From: Lucinisca nassula
Lineage: Eukaryota > Mollusca > Bivalvia > Lucinida > Lucinidae
DNA length: 64,000 bases
Reading direction: 5' to 3'
NCBI GenBank assembly: GCA_963580285.1
Contig: OY757011.1
Coordinates: 165,135,406 to 165,199,405 of the forward strand
Below the pieces are notes generated by a model. That model had not been told where the DNA came from, did no database searches, and was given only the letters and a program-made list of their open reading frames with translations. Shown piece by piece: positions 34,348-45,370 of this stretch. Each line of letters opens with the position of its first letter. Positions within the stretch are counted from its first letter, which is position 1. The translations under genes were made by a program, and so were the position numbers.

Positions 34348-34639
34348 ATATGCTTGATCCTGCACTTGCACAAGGAAAACGAAATGCACGTGCAAGGACA
34401 TTGTTTACCAATGAATATTGTTAAGGATGTTTGTGTAAAGTTTCAAGCAAAAATGGATTTTAGAATTATAGAAAATTTATTTTTTTATACATGCACAGTT
34501 TCTTTTTTCCGCTTCTACGGTCCTACTGCCATTACCACAAAGTCACAGAAAGAATAAAATGTTTGTCGCGACATTCGCATTGCAACGGGAAATGACTAAA
34601 TCCAATATTTTGCCGCGGTTTTTTTTTTTCGGTGATGTT

Positions 34640-34695
34640 TTATTATCTTTATTATTATTATTATTATTAATTTTATTATTATTATTATTTTTGAT
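34640..34695. repeat. (ATT)n microsatellite
   Basis: TTATTATTATTATTATTATT type tract, imperfect. Confidence 0.85.
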
Positions 34696-34699
34696 CAAC

Positions 34700-35130
34700 A
34701 CATTCTTGTATTGTAATTCTTATTATTTTTGATCAACATATCCATGATATTTTTTTTAATTTCTTAAAAAGCAGTCAGTCTCCAGGATAGCAAAACCAAA
34801 GAGTGACGTCAAAGAGTATACCGTTTTTACTATCACAGGTAGGCAATCAGGTATCACAGGTAAGCAAGCCAGGCTATACCGTTTAAATTATCATAACCGA
34901 AGTGTCATTAAAAACACCTTTTGACCATATAGTGGAAAATGCTTAATAAAAAAAAAACATTTGCTGACGCCACTTTCTTCTTCGATCCTGTGTATATAGT
35001 GCCGACAGCCGACAAAAACAAGTCAAAAACATGAAAAACGTGGTTCCAGTCACCAGACCCTAAGTAAAGACAATAATGATCCTACGCCTTTGGTCTATAT
35101 TATTCAATTCTTAAACATACTAGACCAGTT
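34700..35130. other. Unassigned non-coding stretch
   Basis: CAGGTAGGCAATCAGGTATC is partly repeated nearby (34835-34880). No gene. Confidence 0.4.
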
Positions 35131-35192
35131 TCTCCAAAATGGCCTTTACAGTGTTGACGGGGACGTTAAACCTCAAATCAAACAAACTTCCA
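35131..35192 (+). mobile_element. CAAA-tailed SINE, 5'-truncated
   Basis: Only the last 60 bp: TCTCCAAAATGGCCTTTACA to CTCAAATCAAACAAAC. Confidence 0.75.
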
Positions 35193-35460
35193 CTGACCGT
35201 TCCAAGGCGGCTCTTCTGTGGCGATTTATTTAAGTTGTTGTTTGTTACTTACTGTGTGTATCACTTGTGTCTTTTGGTTTTGGATGGCCATATGGCCATT
35301 TTGTGGGAAAGTAACTGTCCTTATGGCCTTCCTTTGTTTAGGTTTCCATTATGGTCTGGTCGCTTAATGTTTGTATTTCTTTCCCTTTTGTGTCTTTTAT
35401 GGGTGGAGTAAGTTAATTGTATCAATTCCTGATCTTTGTTTTACTTCTACTTTGTTTGGA
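35193..35460 (+). mobile_element. Penelope-like 3' UTR copy
   Basis: CACTGACCGTTCCAAGGCGG, GGATGGCCATATGGCCATTT, TTTCTTTCCCTTTTGTGTC and TTAATTGTATCAATTCCTGA in the usual order. No coding part. Confidence 0.75.
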
Positions 35461-35615
35461 GGATGTTTGAATGAACCACAGCATTGTCCTGCCGTCTAAC
35501 TTGGGGCTTGTGGAAACACAATCTCCATCTGGGATTACAGCTCTGTCTGTGAAGTCATTTTGAGAAAGTGGTGGAGCTTCTCTACAAGTTTCTGACTGAG
35601 GCAAAACGCAGCAAA

Positions 35616-35616
35616 G

Positions 35617-35660
<44 letters not shown>
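35616..35660. repeat. (AAT)n microsatellite
   Basis: Fourteen AAT units in a row. Confidence 0.9.
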
Positions 35661-35661
<1 letters not shown>

Positions 35662-35664
35662 CAA

Positions 35665-36063
35665 AACAAAACTTTAAGTACGATCACAAAGGGACAGTTG
35701 TAGCGACAAACTATATAGTATGTGAAAAACTGGCGCAATAAGGTGGCTTCGACAAACATGAAATGTGAAAGGTACAGTACATGGTCTTACAAGCCTGCCA
35801 ATATGCACAGATGTGAGACCTTCCGCTGGGGTCCCTACTGGCAATGTGGTGTGCAGGGAAGGGATGGGGGAGTTGAGGAACTCTCGGTGGTTTTAAAAAG
35901 GGCAGCGTGCCAATCTACCTGAAGTGCGGCGAAGACAACAGAGATTGCAAAATTTCTTTTGTTTCGCTGAAATTTTAGCCTTCTTAAAAGCTTCACGCGG
36001 GCAATGGTCGTGGTGAAACATTAACTAGGTCGAAATTGACCAAGTTTCATAACCGCGATTCGC

Positions 36064-36121
<58 letters not shown>

Positions 36122-36526
36122 CCACTTTCGACTTTATTGCACCAGTCCGAGGTGAAAGGGTACACCGAATTACTGTATTATCTCATCGGAAGCCTCATCG
36201 GATAATAGAATACTAATATTGGTTTAGTATAGGGGCATGTCAAGTGATTATAATTCTCTTAGAGAAGAGCTCCTGGGTAGGCCCTTTGTACTTTGGACGC
36301 CTGGTTGTTACCTCATCTTAACAGTCAAAAATTAACCCTTATGATTACGTCAGTGTGCCCCTGAAAAAAAAATAGCTTTCAGATCAATTTTACCATTATT
36401 CTTTTTTCCTCATTTCTGTTCAGAGATGGTGAAATTAAATTCGTTAAATGGTCACGTGACGATTGGGTACAAAACTAGGATTGCCATTTTTACCATATAC
36501 CACACACTTGCTCCGGGCACACACGA

Positions 36527-36589
<63 letters not shown>

Positions 36590-37534
36590 GACACCTCCAT
36601 TCACATTTATGCTGTAGGCTTCACAATGATACAGGAGATGATCTTGTCAAGTCTTGGCTTACCACCAGATCATGCACCATACGTTCGTATTCACCTCTTA
36701 CGCTGTCAATAAAATAGTGTTTAAACGCTATGTTACAAAAATAGCTCAATGGCATTTTCAATCCTCGAGATCGACCTGTGATATAACGCCTTTTTCTGTG
36801 GTATATAGAATTTTTGAAAGGAAGTATTATACCATTTATGTGAAGTTTAACAAACCGGACGAGTATAATTATGAGGAGATTTTTTATGTTCCATGGAGCA
36901 ATGTGCAATCATAGAAACGCTATGAATAAATAATATGGTTACACTTTGAAATGTTCGCGCAGTAATACCCTTAATGTTAATGTTATGGCATTCAATTTGG
37001 CGCCATAATAAACTACTGTAACACAAAAGAAACATAAAATAATGCGGAGACTTCAAAGTTAAATAAATATCAATAAATGCACGATTATGTGCGTTTAATC
37101 TTTTTTCATGTCATTACATTAGATGGAGATACGTAATAATATTATAGTTGTAGCATAAAATGTATCTGATTCTTAAACCTTCGGCGCTTTAGAAATTCAA
37201 GAGCAGACCATGATGCTTTTTTAGAGAGAGAGAGAGAGAGAGAAAGGGAGAGAGAGAAAGAGAGAGAGACAGTGTAATTCAGACAGTGTAAATCGTCGGT
37301 GCAGCAGACGACTCACGTGCGTTGTTACGCCTTCGTTTCTCGAAAAAAAAACTTTGAAAATGTCGCCTGCTAGTTTGATTAGCGTTTGAAGGGTTAACAG
37401 TGCAGCTGTCTACTTCAATTAAATCAATGATAATATTCGGAAAACTCCATTATAATGTTTTTAGTCACATTTATCGCCCCTTGTATTGCCTATCCTTATG
37501 ATCAAAGTACGACTCGACTCGATAAGCGTAAAAG
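35665..37534. other. Unassigned stretch with three CT/AG arrays
   Basis: Microsatellites (CT)n at 36065-36118, (CT)n at 36526-36586 and (AG)n at 37221-37269. Otherwise no recognised repeat. Open frames at 35722-35922 (66 residues) and 36654-36914 (86 residues) have no recognised features and no splice context I can support. Confidence 0.5.
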
Positions 37535-38501
37535 CCACACAGTACAACCGGCTGTTTTGAACACAGATTACTGCTTCGAAGACAGATCGCAGTACAGGTA
37601 TCAAAAAAGGGTAGTTGAAGTTTGTTTGTTTGTATAAATCGAGAAGGCAATCTGTTGACTTTTGCTGCTTAAATGGAGACGAAACTAAATGCTTGGAGAT
37701 ACCGCAGCAACATTCTGACTATATTTCAAAACCAGATAAGGCTTTTTCAGTTCGTTGAAAAATATTTTTAAAGAAAATCGCATAAAAATTCGTTTTCGGC
37801 ATCAAGCATACGTCTACGGAACAAAATCTGTTACATTCACTAGCTCACACTAAAACTACAAGTATTTAACAGCATTTTTGCGAAATAGGATCGCATAAAT
37901 CGGCTAAATAAACAAACTACGTCCCCATAAATGGCCAGGTGTCAAGAAAAATGCTGTCTCTAACTACAGATTATTTTTATACGGCTGTCCACAAACACAG
38001 ACCTTAGATTTTGAAGGCTAACATTAGTGGCAGATCAGAATTTCGGTTACATCTTCAAGAAATACGTTTTCTGGATGCCTGTGGACCGGCAACTTCGGTG
38101 GAAACTATTTCATGCCAGCTCCAGGGCAAAATTTGTAATAATGTTGTCATAAAGTAACATAGAGACAGCTCTATAACCATTTACATTTGAATGTTTTCCT
38201 GTCAGCACACAAATTGTGCAATCAGTATACGGCGTTGTTTAATTTTCTTTTTTCCTGCTTGTACTTTTTCTTTCCTAGATGTCACACGACTCAGGTGGAG
38301 GGGCTGTGATTTACTTTGTGTTGTAATTAGTTAGGCGTTTGACAGTAAAAGTAAACATCTGAGTTTTGTGCGAATATCTGGTTGTGCCAATAAAGTTTTT
38401 AAACACCAAACGCCATGCACAGGTTTTTTTTTCTTTCAGTTCTTATTGCACAACCAAGGTTGCACAATGCCAATGGTGAATTTTGAATAGCTCGTGATGC
38501 A

Positions 38502-38788
38502 TTTGTTTGTTTGATTTGAGGTTAACATTGTATAGGTCATTTTGGAAACGTTGCTTCCAATTTTGTGGGACTTTTACCCGACATTGGGATAAAATGACAA
38601 GTCATGCCCTGTCGCCCAATGAAACCAATAGGTTTTATAAGCATGGACGTTCCGACTCGCACCGCTTTGCCTGGGCAGACTTAACTCCTCTAAGCGGTTA
38701 ACCAGTACTTGTGTGTGGTCGGTTTCAGCTCTGTGTGGAAGTATAATGCAGCCTATCTATTTCTTCAAGCCACGGTGGGCAGGGGCTT
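38502..38788 (-). mobile_element. CAAA-tailed SINE with exact 14-bp TSD
   Basis: TTTGTTTGTTTGATTTGAGG to GGTGGGCAGGGGCTT. TAGCTCGTGATGCA stands at 38488-38501 and 38789-38802. This is the clearest proof in the window that this family moves by retroposition. Confidence 0.9.
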
Positions 38789-38935
38789 TAGCTCGTGATG
38801 CAAACAGTGCAGAGGGACAATATACAATAAACTGCTCAGATCTGTATGAACGTTAATTCAATCGGTTCCGCTCGTGGGTTATCCTGTACATACACACGAA
38901 CCATAATCTGAGTAACACTGAGGCTGTGGTTTTCA

Positions 38936-39034
38936 TCACGTTAACAAGTCCGTGTAATGATAACCCCTCTTAAACTCATTAATATATAGAAAACTGGGGT
39001 TTACAGGTGTGTACATTATTTTCTTATTTCTGTA
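38936..39034. mobile_element. MITE B, outer half only
   Basis: CATCACGTTAACAAGTCCGTG, then a CATTAATATATAGAAAACTGG part and TTTCTTATTTCTG; the hairpin core and far end are missing. Confidence 0.65.
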
Positions 39035-39107
39035 TAACCGCAATACAATTTTGATTTTTACTCCAACTCAATTATTGATAATGATTACAATAATGGTAAA
39101 ATAATAA

Positions 39108-40560
39108 AAGTTCGTCTGTCATTACTGACAATGACCAATCTTAACCTCTTAACCACCTACGAGAAATGTTACTGCTTGTGTGTTCAGAGATGGCTAACGA
39201 GACCAATTCTAGCTGCGGATAAAGCTACAGAGGTTAAAGGAAGACAGTTCTGTTGTTGATGCCTTAGCTCGGACTTTGCGCTATGCGCCTTTCTGCTAAG
39301 CGTAGCTGATTCCTTTTGCCTCATATTCACTAGCACCACTTTTGACGAGGCCTCGCCACTTTGCTCTGTCCTGTGCAATTTGTTCCCACGACTCTGTTGG
39401 TATGTTGAAGTCATTGAGGGAGGGAGGTGCCATTGTAATGTGCTTCTCCTGACCAACATGGGAGCGTTTGCCCATTTCTAGTTCTCCGTAGAGAATTTAA
39501 TTTTGACAAACTTTCCTCAGGCATCTGGGTAACATAGCAAAAGAGTATGTACACTTTGCATCCCTGTCCTTTTCAGGACTCCCGTGCCTGCAATCCTGTC
39601 TTGCCACTTAATCTTTAAGAATTTTCTATGACAGCTTGTATGGAAGTGATTCAGTCTTTTGCTGTGCCGTTGGTACACTGTCCATGTTTCACATGCATAT
39701 AATAGTGTTGGCAGCACCTCAGCTCTGTAGACTTTCAGTTTTGTTTCAAGCCTGATTCCACTTCGGTCCCAAACACAACCACGTAGTCGGTCGAATGTTG
39801 CACTAACTTTGGCAATCTTGACATTGACTGCATTATCAATGTGCACAACTCTTGAGAGTGTGCCCCCAAGGTAGGTGAACTTGACTACCACTTGCAATCT
39901 TTGACATTTCATTGTTATGGTGGGCTCTTTGTAAGGCTTGCCAGATGCTGGTTGATAGACTTCCTCAGTCTTTTTGATGCTGATTGTGAGGTCATAGCTG
40001 TCACAGGAGTCAGATACTTGATCTATACCTTTGTGCATATTCTCTTCTGTTGGAGCACCTTTTGCCATGTCATCGGCCAAGAGGAACTCATTTAACACCT
40101 CCGTCTGCATCTTGGATTTGACTTGCAGCCTTCTGAGATTGAAATGCTTCCCATCAAAGCGATACCTAAAAGGCATACCATTGTCACCATCCTGGAAATC
40201 ATCTGTGAGCATGGCAGAGAACATCATGCTGAACAGAGTTGGGGCTAGCACACAGCCTTGCGTGACTCCGCTTGTCACATGGAGTGGACCCGTAATCATT
40301 TTGGACTCGTGCAATCATACCATTGTGGAACTGCCTCACCATTACTATGAACTTGGTTGTACATCCCAACTTCACCAAAGTTTTTCCAAAGACCCTCACG
40401 ACCGACTGTGTCAAATGCTTTGGTATGGTCGATAAAGGTCATGTATAGGTCCTTGTTCTGTTCCTGGCATTTCTCTTGAAGCTGCCTTGCCACGTAGATC
40501 ATGTCAATTGTCCCTCTCTCTTTCTCAAAAAGGTGGTAGCTCAGTTGCACAAACCTAACG
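39108..40560 (-). pseudogene. LINE RT fragment, second copy of the zinc-finger-tailed family
   Basis: Reading down from 40550: YVARQLQEKCQEQNKDLYM and FIDHTKAFDTV (RT motif), then VTQGCVLAPTLFSMMFSAML, LADDMAKGAPTEEN (catalytic box, L-A-D-D), the same YQPASGKPYKEPTIT, ACETWTVYQRH and HTSCHRKFLKIKWQDRI blocks as 28043-29235, a C-terminal part in another frame, and the shared 3' UTR (TCATTACTGACAATGACC inverted) ending near 39108. A 265-residue frame (39517-40314) is still open. It extends further 5' than the other copy, but the endonuclease is absent. A frame break at 40290-40310 and one near 39520 make it non-functional. Confidence 0.9.
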
Positions 40561-40744
40561 TAGAAGTCGTCAGTTGGTTGTCCAGCTGCACCAAACGAGG
40601 ATATTATAATATAAAGCTCATAAACAATAGAAACAGAATTAACAAGCCAGAGCTTTAACCAAACGCTGACTCCCGAAACCGCCCCTTGACCCCTTTATGT
40701 ACCAATATCTCAATATACCTTACCTCAATCCGAATATAGGGCAT

Positions 40745-40862
40745 GAATAAAAATATGGGCGTAACGACCCACCTAGTTGGGGCGAAACGACTCACGGGCG
40801 AAACGACCCCGGGCGAAATGACCCACAGGCGAAACGATTCACGGGCGAAACGCCCGGTACCG
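40745..40862. repeat. GGGCGAAACGAC short minisatellite
   Basis: Six to seven units of about 16-19 bp: GGGCGAAACGACTCAC, GGGCGAAACGACCCC, GGGCGAAATGACCCACA and so on. Confidence 0.8.
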
Positions 40863-41556
40863 TCAGTAAAGACGAATGTAAGAAGAAACCTTTTTCTCAG
40901 ATAATCAAAACAGTAGAAACTGCACCCTTATGTTCCAGAAAAAAAGACGTATCATGTTTGTTGTAATGGAGACGGTACAAACCGTAGTCCTGCCTATTCC
41001 TCAAAAACGTCAGACAAGTTTGACGCGAAAATAGCCTTTAGAAATCAATCGGAATACGTCTTTCTTGAAGATGAAACCGAAATTCTGATCTGTCATAAAT
41101 GTTAGCCTTCGAAATCTCCGATCTGTTTGTGGACAGCCGTATAAAAATAATCTGCAGTGTGAGACAGAATTTTTCTCAACACCTGGTCTCCTTAGGGGAG
41201 CGTAGTGTGATTATTTAACCGTGTTATGCGGTCCAATTTGGCAGAAATGCTGTTGAATACTTATAGGTTTAGTGTGAGCAAGTGAGTGAAACATATTTTG
41301 TTCCGTTGACGTTCACTTGACGCCGAAAACAATTTTTTATGCGATTTTCTTTAAAACTATTTTTCAACGAACTGGAAATGCCTTATCTGGTTTTGAAAGT
41401 TGCCGCGGTATCTCCAAGCATTTAGCTTCTTTTCCATTAGCAGCAAAAGTAAACAGATTGCCTTCTCGATTTTTACAAACAGAAAAACTTCACATAACCG
41501 TTCTTCGTCACCTTTTCGAGGCAGTAATCTGTCAAAAAAAATCCGGTTGTACGGTG

Positions 41557-41725
41557 TTATTACGAAAACACGCTTTTTAATTCTGACCCCTCCCATTAAC
41601 CCCCACTTTAATATGGTAAAACTGTGGTTTACAGGAGTAAACCTTATTTTCTAAAATATAGATTATGGGTACTCATTAGAACCGCTTCTAACGGGTACAA
41701 TCTATGTTAGGACTGGAAATATTAT
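41557..41725. mobile_element. MITE A, right-truncated
   Basis: TTATTACGAAAACACGC, CCCCACTTTAATATGG, then a short core GGGTACTCATTAGAACCGC/TTCTAACGGGTAC; ends at about 41725. Confidence 0.7.
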
Positions 41726-41907
41726 ATTGTAATAATAAAATAATCAATTAAAAAATGCTGTTTTTCTTCTTTTTTTTTTTTTTTGTGCTGTCAAAGACGG
41801 CATTTTATATAGCAACCGGATGTGTCATCGCAATGAACCCCAAATGCGTTCACAGACGGTGAACTAGACTTGAGACCAAGAATGAGAGATGCAGCCCATT
41901 TAGTTGT

Positions 41908-44403
41908 CATCGCACTGAAAACGAACACACCCGTGCAACATAGTGCTTTTTTTCATATCTCCAAAATGGCTTCTTTTCTGATGAAAATCCGTGATATTTT
42001 TTCTTATTTTGACTGCAAACATAGGTGGTGGGTGCTCGTTAGCACCGCCACATTGAGGCGGTTCTGACGAGTACCCACAACCTATTCTTTGGAGCATACA
42101 TAAGCAAAATAACGTATACCTCTGTGAACCTCATTTTTAGCTCACCTGAGCATGAAGTGCTCATGGTGAGCTATTGTGATCGGTCAATGTCCGTCATGCG
42201 TCGTTCTTCGTGCGTCGTGTGTCGTAAGGCGTCAATAATTTGCTTTAAATGCTAACTCCTCCTTAACCCTTGAGCCAATTTCAATAAAACTTTGTATGTG
42301 TATTGCTTAGGTTGACCCTCTACAAAAATAGCTAAAATCGTTTCGTTCCGTTGAGCAAGATGGCCATCAGAGCTAAAAATAGAAAAAATCTTTAAACGAC
42401 AATTTCTCCTGCACCTTTAGGCCAATTTCATTCAAACTTTATAGGAGTGTTGCTGAGGTGATCTTCTACCAAAATAGCTATAGCGGTTCCGCCCCGATGA
42501 ACAAAAATGGCCGCCAGAGCTAAAAATAGATTTTTTTAAACGACAACTCCTGTACCCTTGGGCCAAATTAATTCAAACTTCAAAGGAATGTTGCTTAGAT
42601 GACCCTCTACTAAAATAGCTAAAATCGTAATGCTCTGGTGAGCAAAATGGCCACCATAGCTAAAAAAAGAAACAGATTGTAAATTTGCTTCAAATGCGAA
42701 CTTCTCCTCAACCACTGGGCAAATTTGATTCAAACTTTACAGGAATGTTGCCCAAGTGACTCTCTACAAAAATAACTAAAATCGTTATGTTCTGACAAAC
42801 AAGGTGGCCGCCAGAGCTAAAAATAGAAAATTCCTTAAACGACAACTCCTCCTGTACCCTTGAGCCAATTTCATTCAAACTGCATAGGAATGTTGCTTAG
42901 GTGACCATCTACCAAAGTCGCTAAAACGGTTCTGCTCTGATGAGCAAAATGGTCGCCATAGCTAAAATAGAAAAACATCGTAAATTTGCTTCAAACACGA
43001 ACACCTCCTTAACCCTTGGGCCAATTTGATTCAAACTTCACAGGAACGTTATGCAGGTGACTGCCTATAAAAATAGCTAAAATCATTGCGCTCTGATAAA
43101 CAAGATGGCCACCAGAGCTAAAAATAGAAAAAAATCTTTAAACGACAACTCCTCCTGTACCCTAGGGCCAATTTCATTCAAACTTCATAGGCTGTTGCTT
43201 AGGTGACCCGCTACAAAAAAGCTAAATGGTTCCGCTCAGGTGGACAAAATGGCCGCATGAGCTAAAAAATAGAAAATTCTTTAAATGACAACTTCTCCTG
43301 TACCCTTGGGCCAAATTAATTCAAATTTCATAGGAATGTTGCTAAGGTTACCCTCTACTAAAATAACTAAAACGGAATTGCTCTGATGAGCAAAATGGCC
43401 GCCAGATCTAAAAATAGAAAAACATTGTAAATTTGCCTCAAACGCGAACTCCTTCTCAACCCTTGGGCCAATTTGATTCAAACTTCACAGGAATGTTATG
43501 TTGGTGACTCCCTATAAAAATAGCTAAAATCATTCGGCTCTGACTGACAAGATGGCCACCAGAGCTAGAAATAGAAAAATTCGTTAAACGACTACTCCTC
43601 CTTTACCCTTGGGCCAATTTCATTCAAACTTCATAGGAATGTTGTTTAGATGACCCACTACCAAAATAATTTAAACGTTTTCGCTCTGATTAGCAAAATG
43701 GCCACCATAGCTAAAAATAGGAAACATTGTAAATGTGTGCCAAAACCCAAACTCCTCCTCAATCCTTGGGCCAATTTGATTCAAACTTCACAGGAATGTT
43801 AGTTAGGTAACTCCATACCAAAATAGCTAAAATTGTTCAACTCGGTGAACAAGATGGCCACCAGAGCTAAAAATAGAAAAAAAAATCTTTAAACGACAAC
43901 TCCTCCTGTGCCATTAGGCGAATTTCACTCAAACATCATAGGAATGTGGCTTAGGTTACCCTCTACCAAAATAGCTGAAACGGTTCTGCTCTGATTAACA
44001 AATTGGCAACCGTAGCTAAAAATAGAGAAAAACATTGTACATTTGCTTCAAACGCCAACTCCTCCTTACCCCTTGGGCCAATTTGATTCAAACTTCACAG
44101 GAATATTATGTAGGTGACTCCCTACCAAAATAGCTAACATCGTTCCGCTCTGACTAACAAGTTGGCCGCCAGAGCTAAAAATAGAAAAAAATCAAACTTC
44201 AAAGGAATGTTGCCTAGGTGACACCCTACCAAAATAGCTAAGATCGTTCCACTCTGGTGAACAAGATGGCAACCGGAGCTAAAAATAGAATGTACTAGAG
44301 ACAATGACATTCAGGTGAGCGAATCAATGCCCTCTGGACCCTCTTGTTATATATAAAATGGGGTTTAGAGGGGTGTTCATTCCATGGACTTGTTCACGTG
44401 ATG
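41908..44403. mobile_element. MITE B split by minisatellite element 2
   Basis: 41908-42137 holds the CATCGCACTG end, arm, and core GGTGCTCGTTAGCACCGCC/GGCGGTTCTGACGAGTACCC. 44349-44403 holds ATAAAATGGGGTTTAGAGGG to TTGTTCACGTGATG. Together they are one complete B element. Confidence 0.85.
42138..44348. mobile_element. Minisatellite-core element 2, ~120 bp units
   Basis: About eighteen units marked TTCAAACTTCATAGGAATGT, AAAATAGCTAAAAT and AAAATGGCCGCCAGAGCTAA. Bounded by exact inverted repeats GCTCACCTGA (42140-42149) and TCAGGTGAGC (44311-44320). A hairpin CTCACCTGAGCA..TGCTCATGGTGAG overlaps the left one. Two alternating sub-types of unit (with and without AACATTGTAAATTTGCTTCA) suggest higher-order growth. 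No coding content. Confidence 0.8.
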
Positions 44404-44834
44404 TGACAGCAGTGAAAGAGCCAGTTGTCTTACCTACTTGTAATGCTATAAGTTGTTTTGTTTTTTTGTTGTTGTTGTTGTTTCAAGCCACGAAGGTTGT
44501 GATCCGGCTCTCTGAGAAATGAAGTTTCATAAACTGGTAATTCAAGAAAACAATTTGTGACTCAAAAGAAACAAAGTGGAGACCTACATGAAAATTTAAT
44601 GAAGACGGTTCATTAATTACTGCGTATTGTCGGTTAAGTAGGCCTGGAAAAACATTGTATATACAGATCAAACTGCTCCTCGGCAGTATGATCGCGGTCT
44701 GTACTGTTTGCCATTCATTCGTGTCGTATATGGCGCAGTATTGCTCAGTAGACTGGACTTGTTCAAATTTAAGAATATTTACAGCATATATAAATAGAAC
44801 AAATGCACGAATGTTTCTGGTAACTGTGGTAAAA
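44404..44834. other. Unassigned non-coding stretch
   Basis: (GTT)n tract near 44462-44482. The 126-residue minus-strand frame 44483-44863 is unrecognised and runs into the MITE at 44839, so I do not call it. Confidence 0.4.
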
Positions 44835-44838
44835 TTAA

Positions 44839-45057
44839 CCCATTTTGTACCAGAAAACCCCAAATCCGGTACCCTGGCAAACAGTGCAGACCCAGATCAG
44901 ACGCCGCAGAACGCGGCGTCTGATCAGGGCATCCACTGTTTGCTAAAAGTTCAGCGAATCTCGATATAAATTTTGAAGAAAACACCTGGCAACCCTAAAT
45001 TTTGAAATGGAATCCTGCTTTAGATAAGGAAGAAGATTCCATTTGGTACAAAAAGTG
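44839..45057. mobile_element. TTAA-flanked MITE
   Basis: Inverted ends CCCATTTTGTACCA and TGGTACAAAAAGTG (two mismatches) inside TTAA at 44835-44838 and 45058-45061. The centre is a perfect hairpin CAGACGCCGC..GCGGCGTCTG within AGATCAGACG/CGTCTGATCA and flanked by CAAACAGTG/CACTGTTTG. Confidence 0.85.
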
Positions 45058-45061
45058 TTAA

Positions 45062-45370
45062 TCTTGCTTCCAAAGTATAACCCTTTCTAGAACATATTTG
45101 ACGTCACTACAGCTGTTGTCTGGGAATGTGTGGCGGCCGTAAAAAGTCTCCCTGTCCTACATCATAGTGTAGTTTATATTTTCTTGACCTTTGGGATCAT
45201 TGATTCCATAGTGGAATTTTGAAAATATTTGAGGTTCACTGATGTGGCCTGAATGGCCGAAACTAGCAAGTATGACCCAGAAAACATGTACACTCCATAT
45301 TTTCCAGTTCTGTGGTGTATTCCTTGCTTCCAAAGGATAACCCTTTCTAGAACATATTTGACGTCAATGA
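45062..45370. repeat. TCTATAAAAGGG-family repeat, inverted
   Basis: AACCCTTTCTAGAACATATT occurs twice (45080, 45345), with GGCGGCCGTAAAAAGTCTCC, GATTCCATAGTGGAATTTTG and TGATGTGGCC...GGCCGAAAC between. Confidence 0.7.

Larger units (their letters stand above)
33314..34500 (+). mobile_element. Tc1-like transposon, internally deleted, long inverted ends
   Basis: The left end (33314-33511) and the right end (34345-34500) are inverted copies: ACTGTGCATATATAAAAAAT, GCTTGAAACTTTACACAAAC, CCTTGCACGTGCATTTCGTT and TTGTGCAAGTGCAGGATTAA. The left end also contains an extra perfect hairpin (33383-33439). Inside lie a SINE and the N-terminal part of a transposase, which runs directly into the right end. 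Confidence 0.8.
37535..41558. mobile_element. Long inverted-repeat element or inversion, ~4 kb
   Basis: The left arm (about 37535-38075) and right arm (about 41040-41558) are diverged inverted copies. Matching phrases include TACAACCGG, GGCAATCTGTTGACTTTTGC, GCATTTAGCTTC-like, CAGTTCGTTGAAAAATA, AGAAAATCGCATAAAAATTC, TTATTTTTATACGGCTGTCC, CTAACATTAGTGGCAGATCA and TCTTCAAGAAATACGT. The interior has a SINE, a MITE scrap and a LINE relic, but no transposase. The right arm ends where a MITE A begins. Confidence 0.7.

Noticed and set aside
35722..36914. Frames at 35722-35922 and 36654-36914 as exons
   Set aside because: Not recognised and no clear acceptor/donor pair; kept only as unassigned sequence.
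44483..44863. 126-residue minus-strand frame
   Set aside because: No recognisable domain, overlaps a TTAA-MITE end, and the region is AT-rich.
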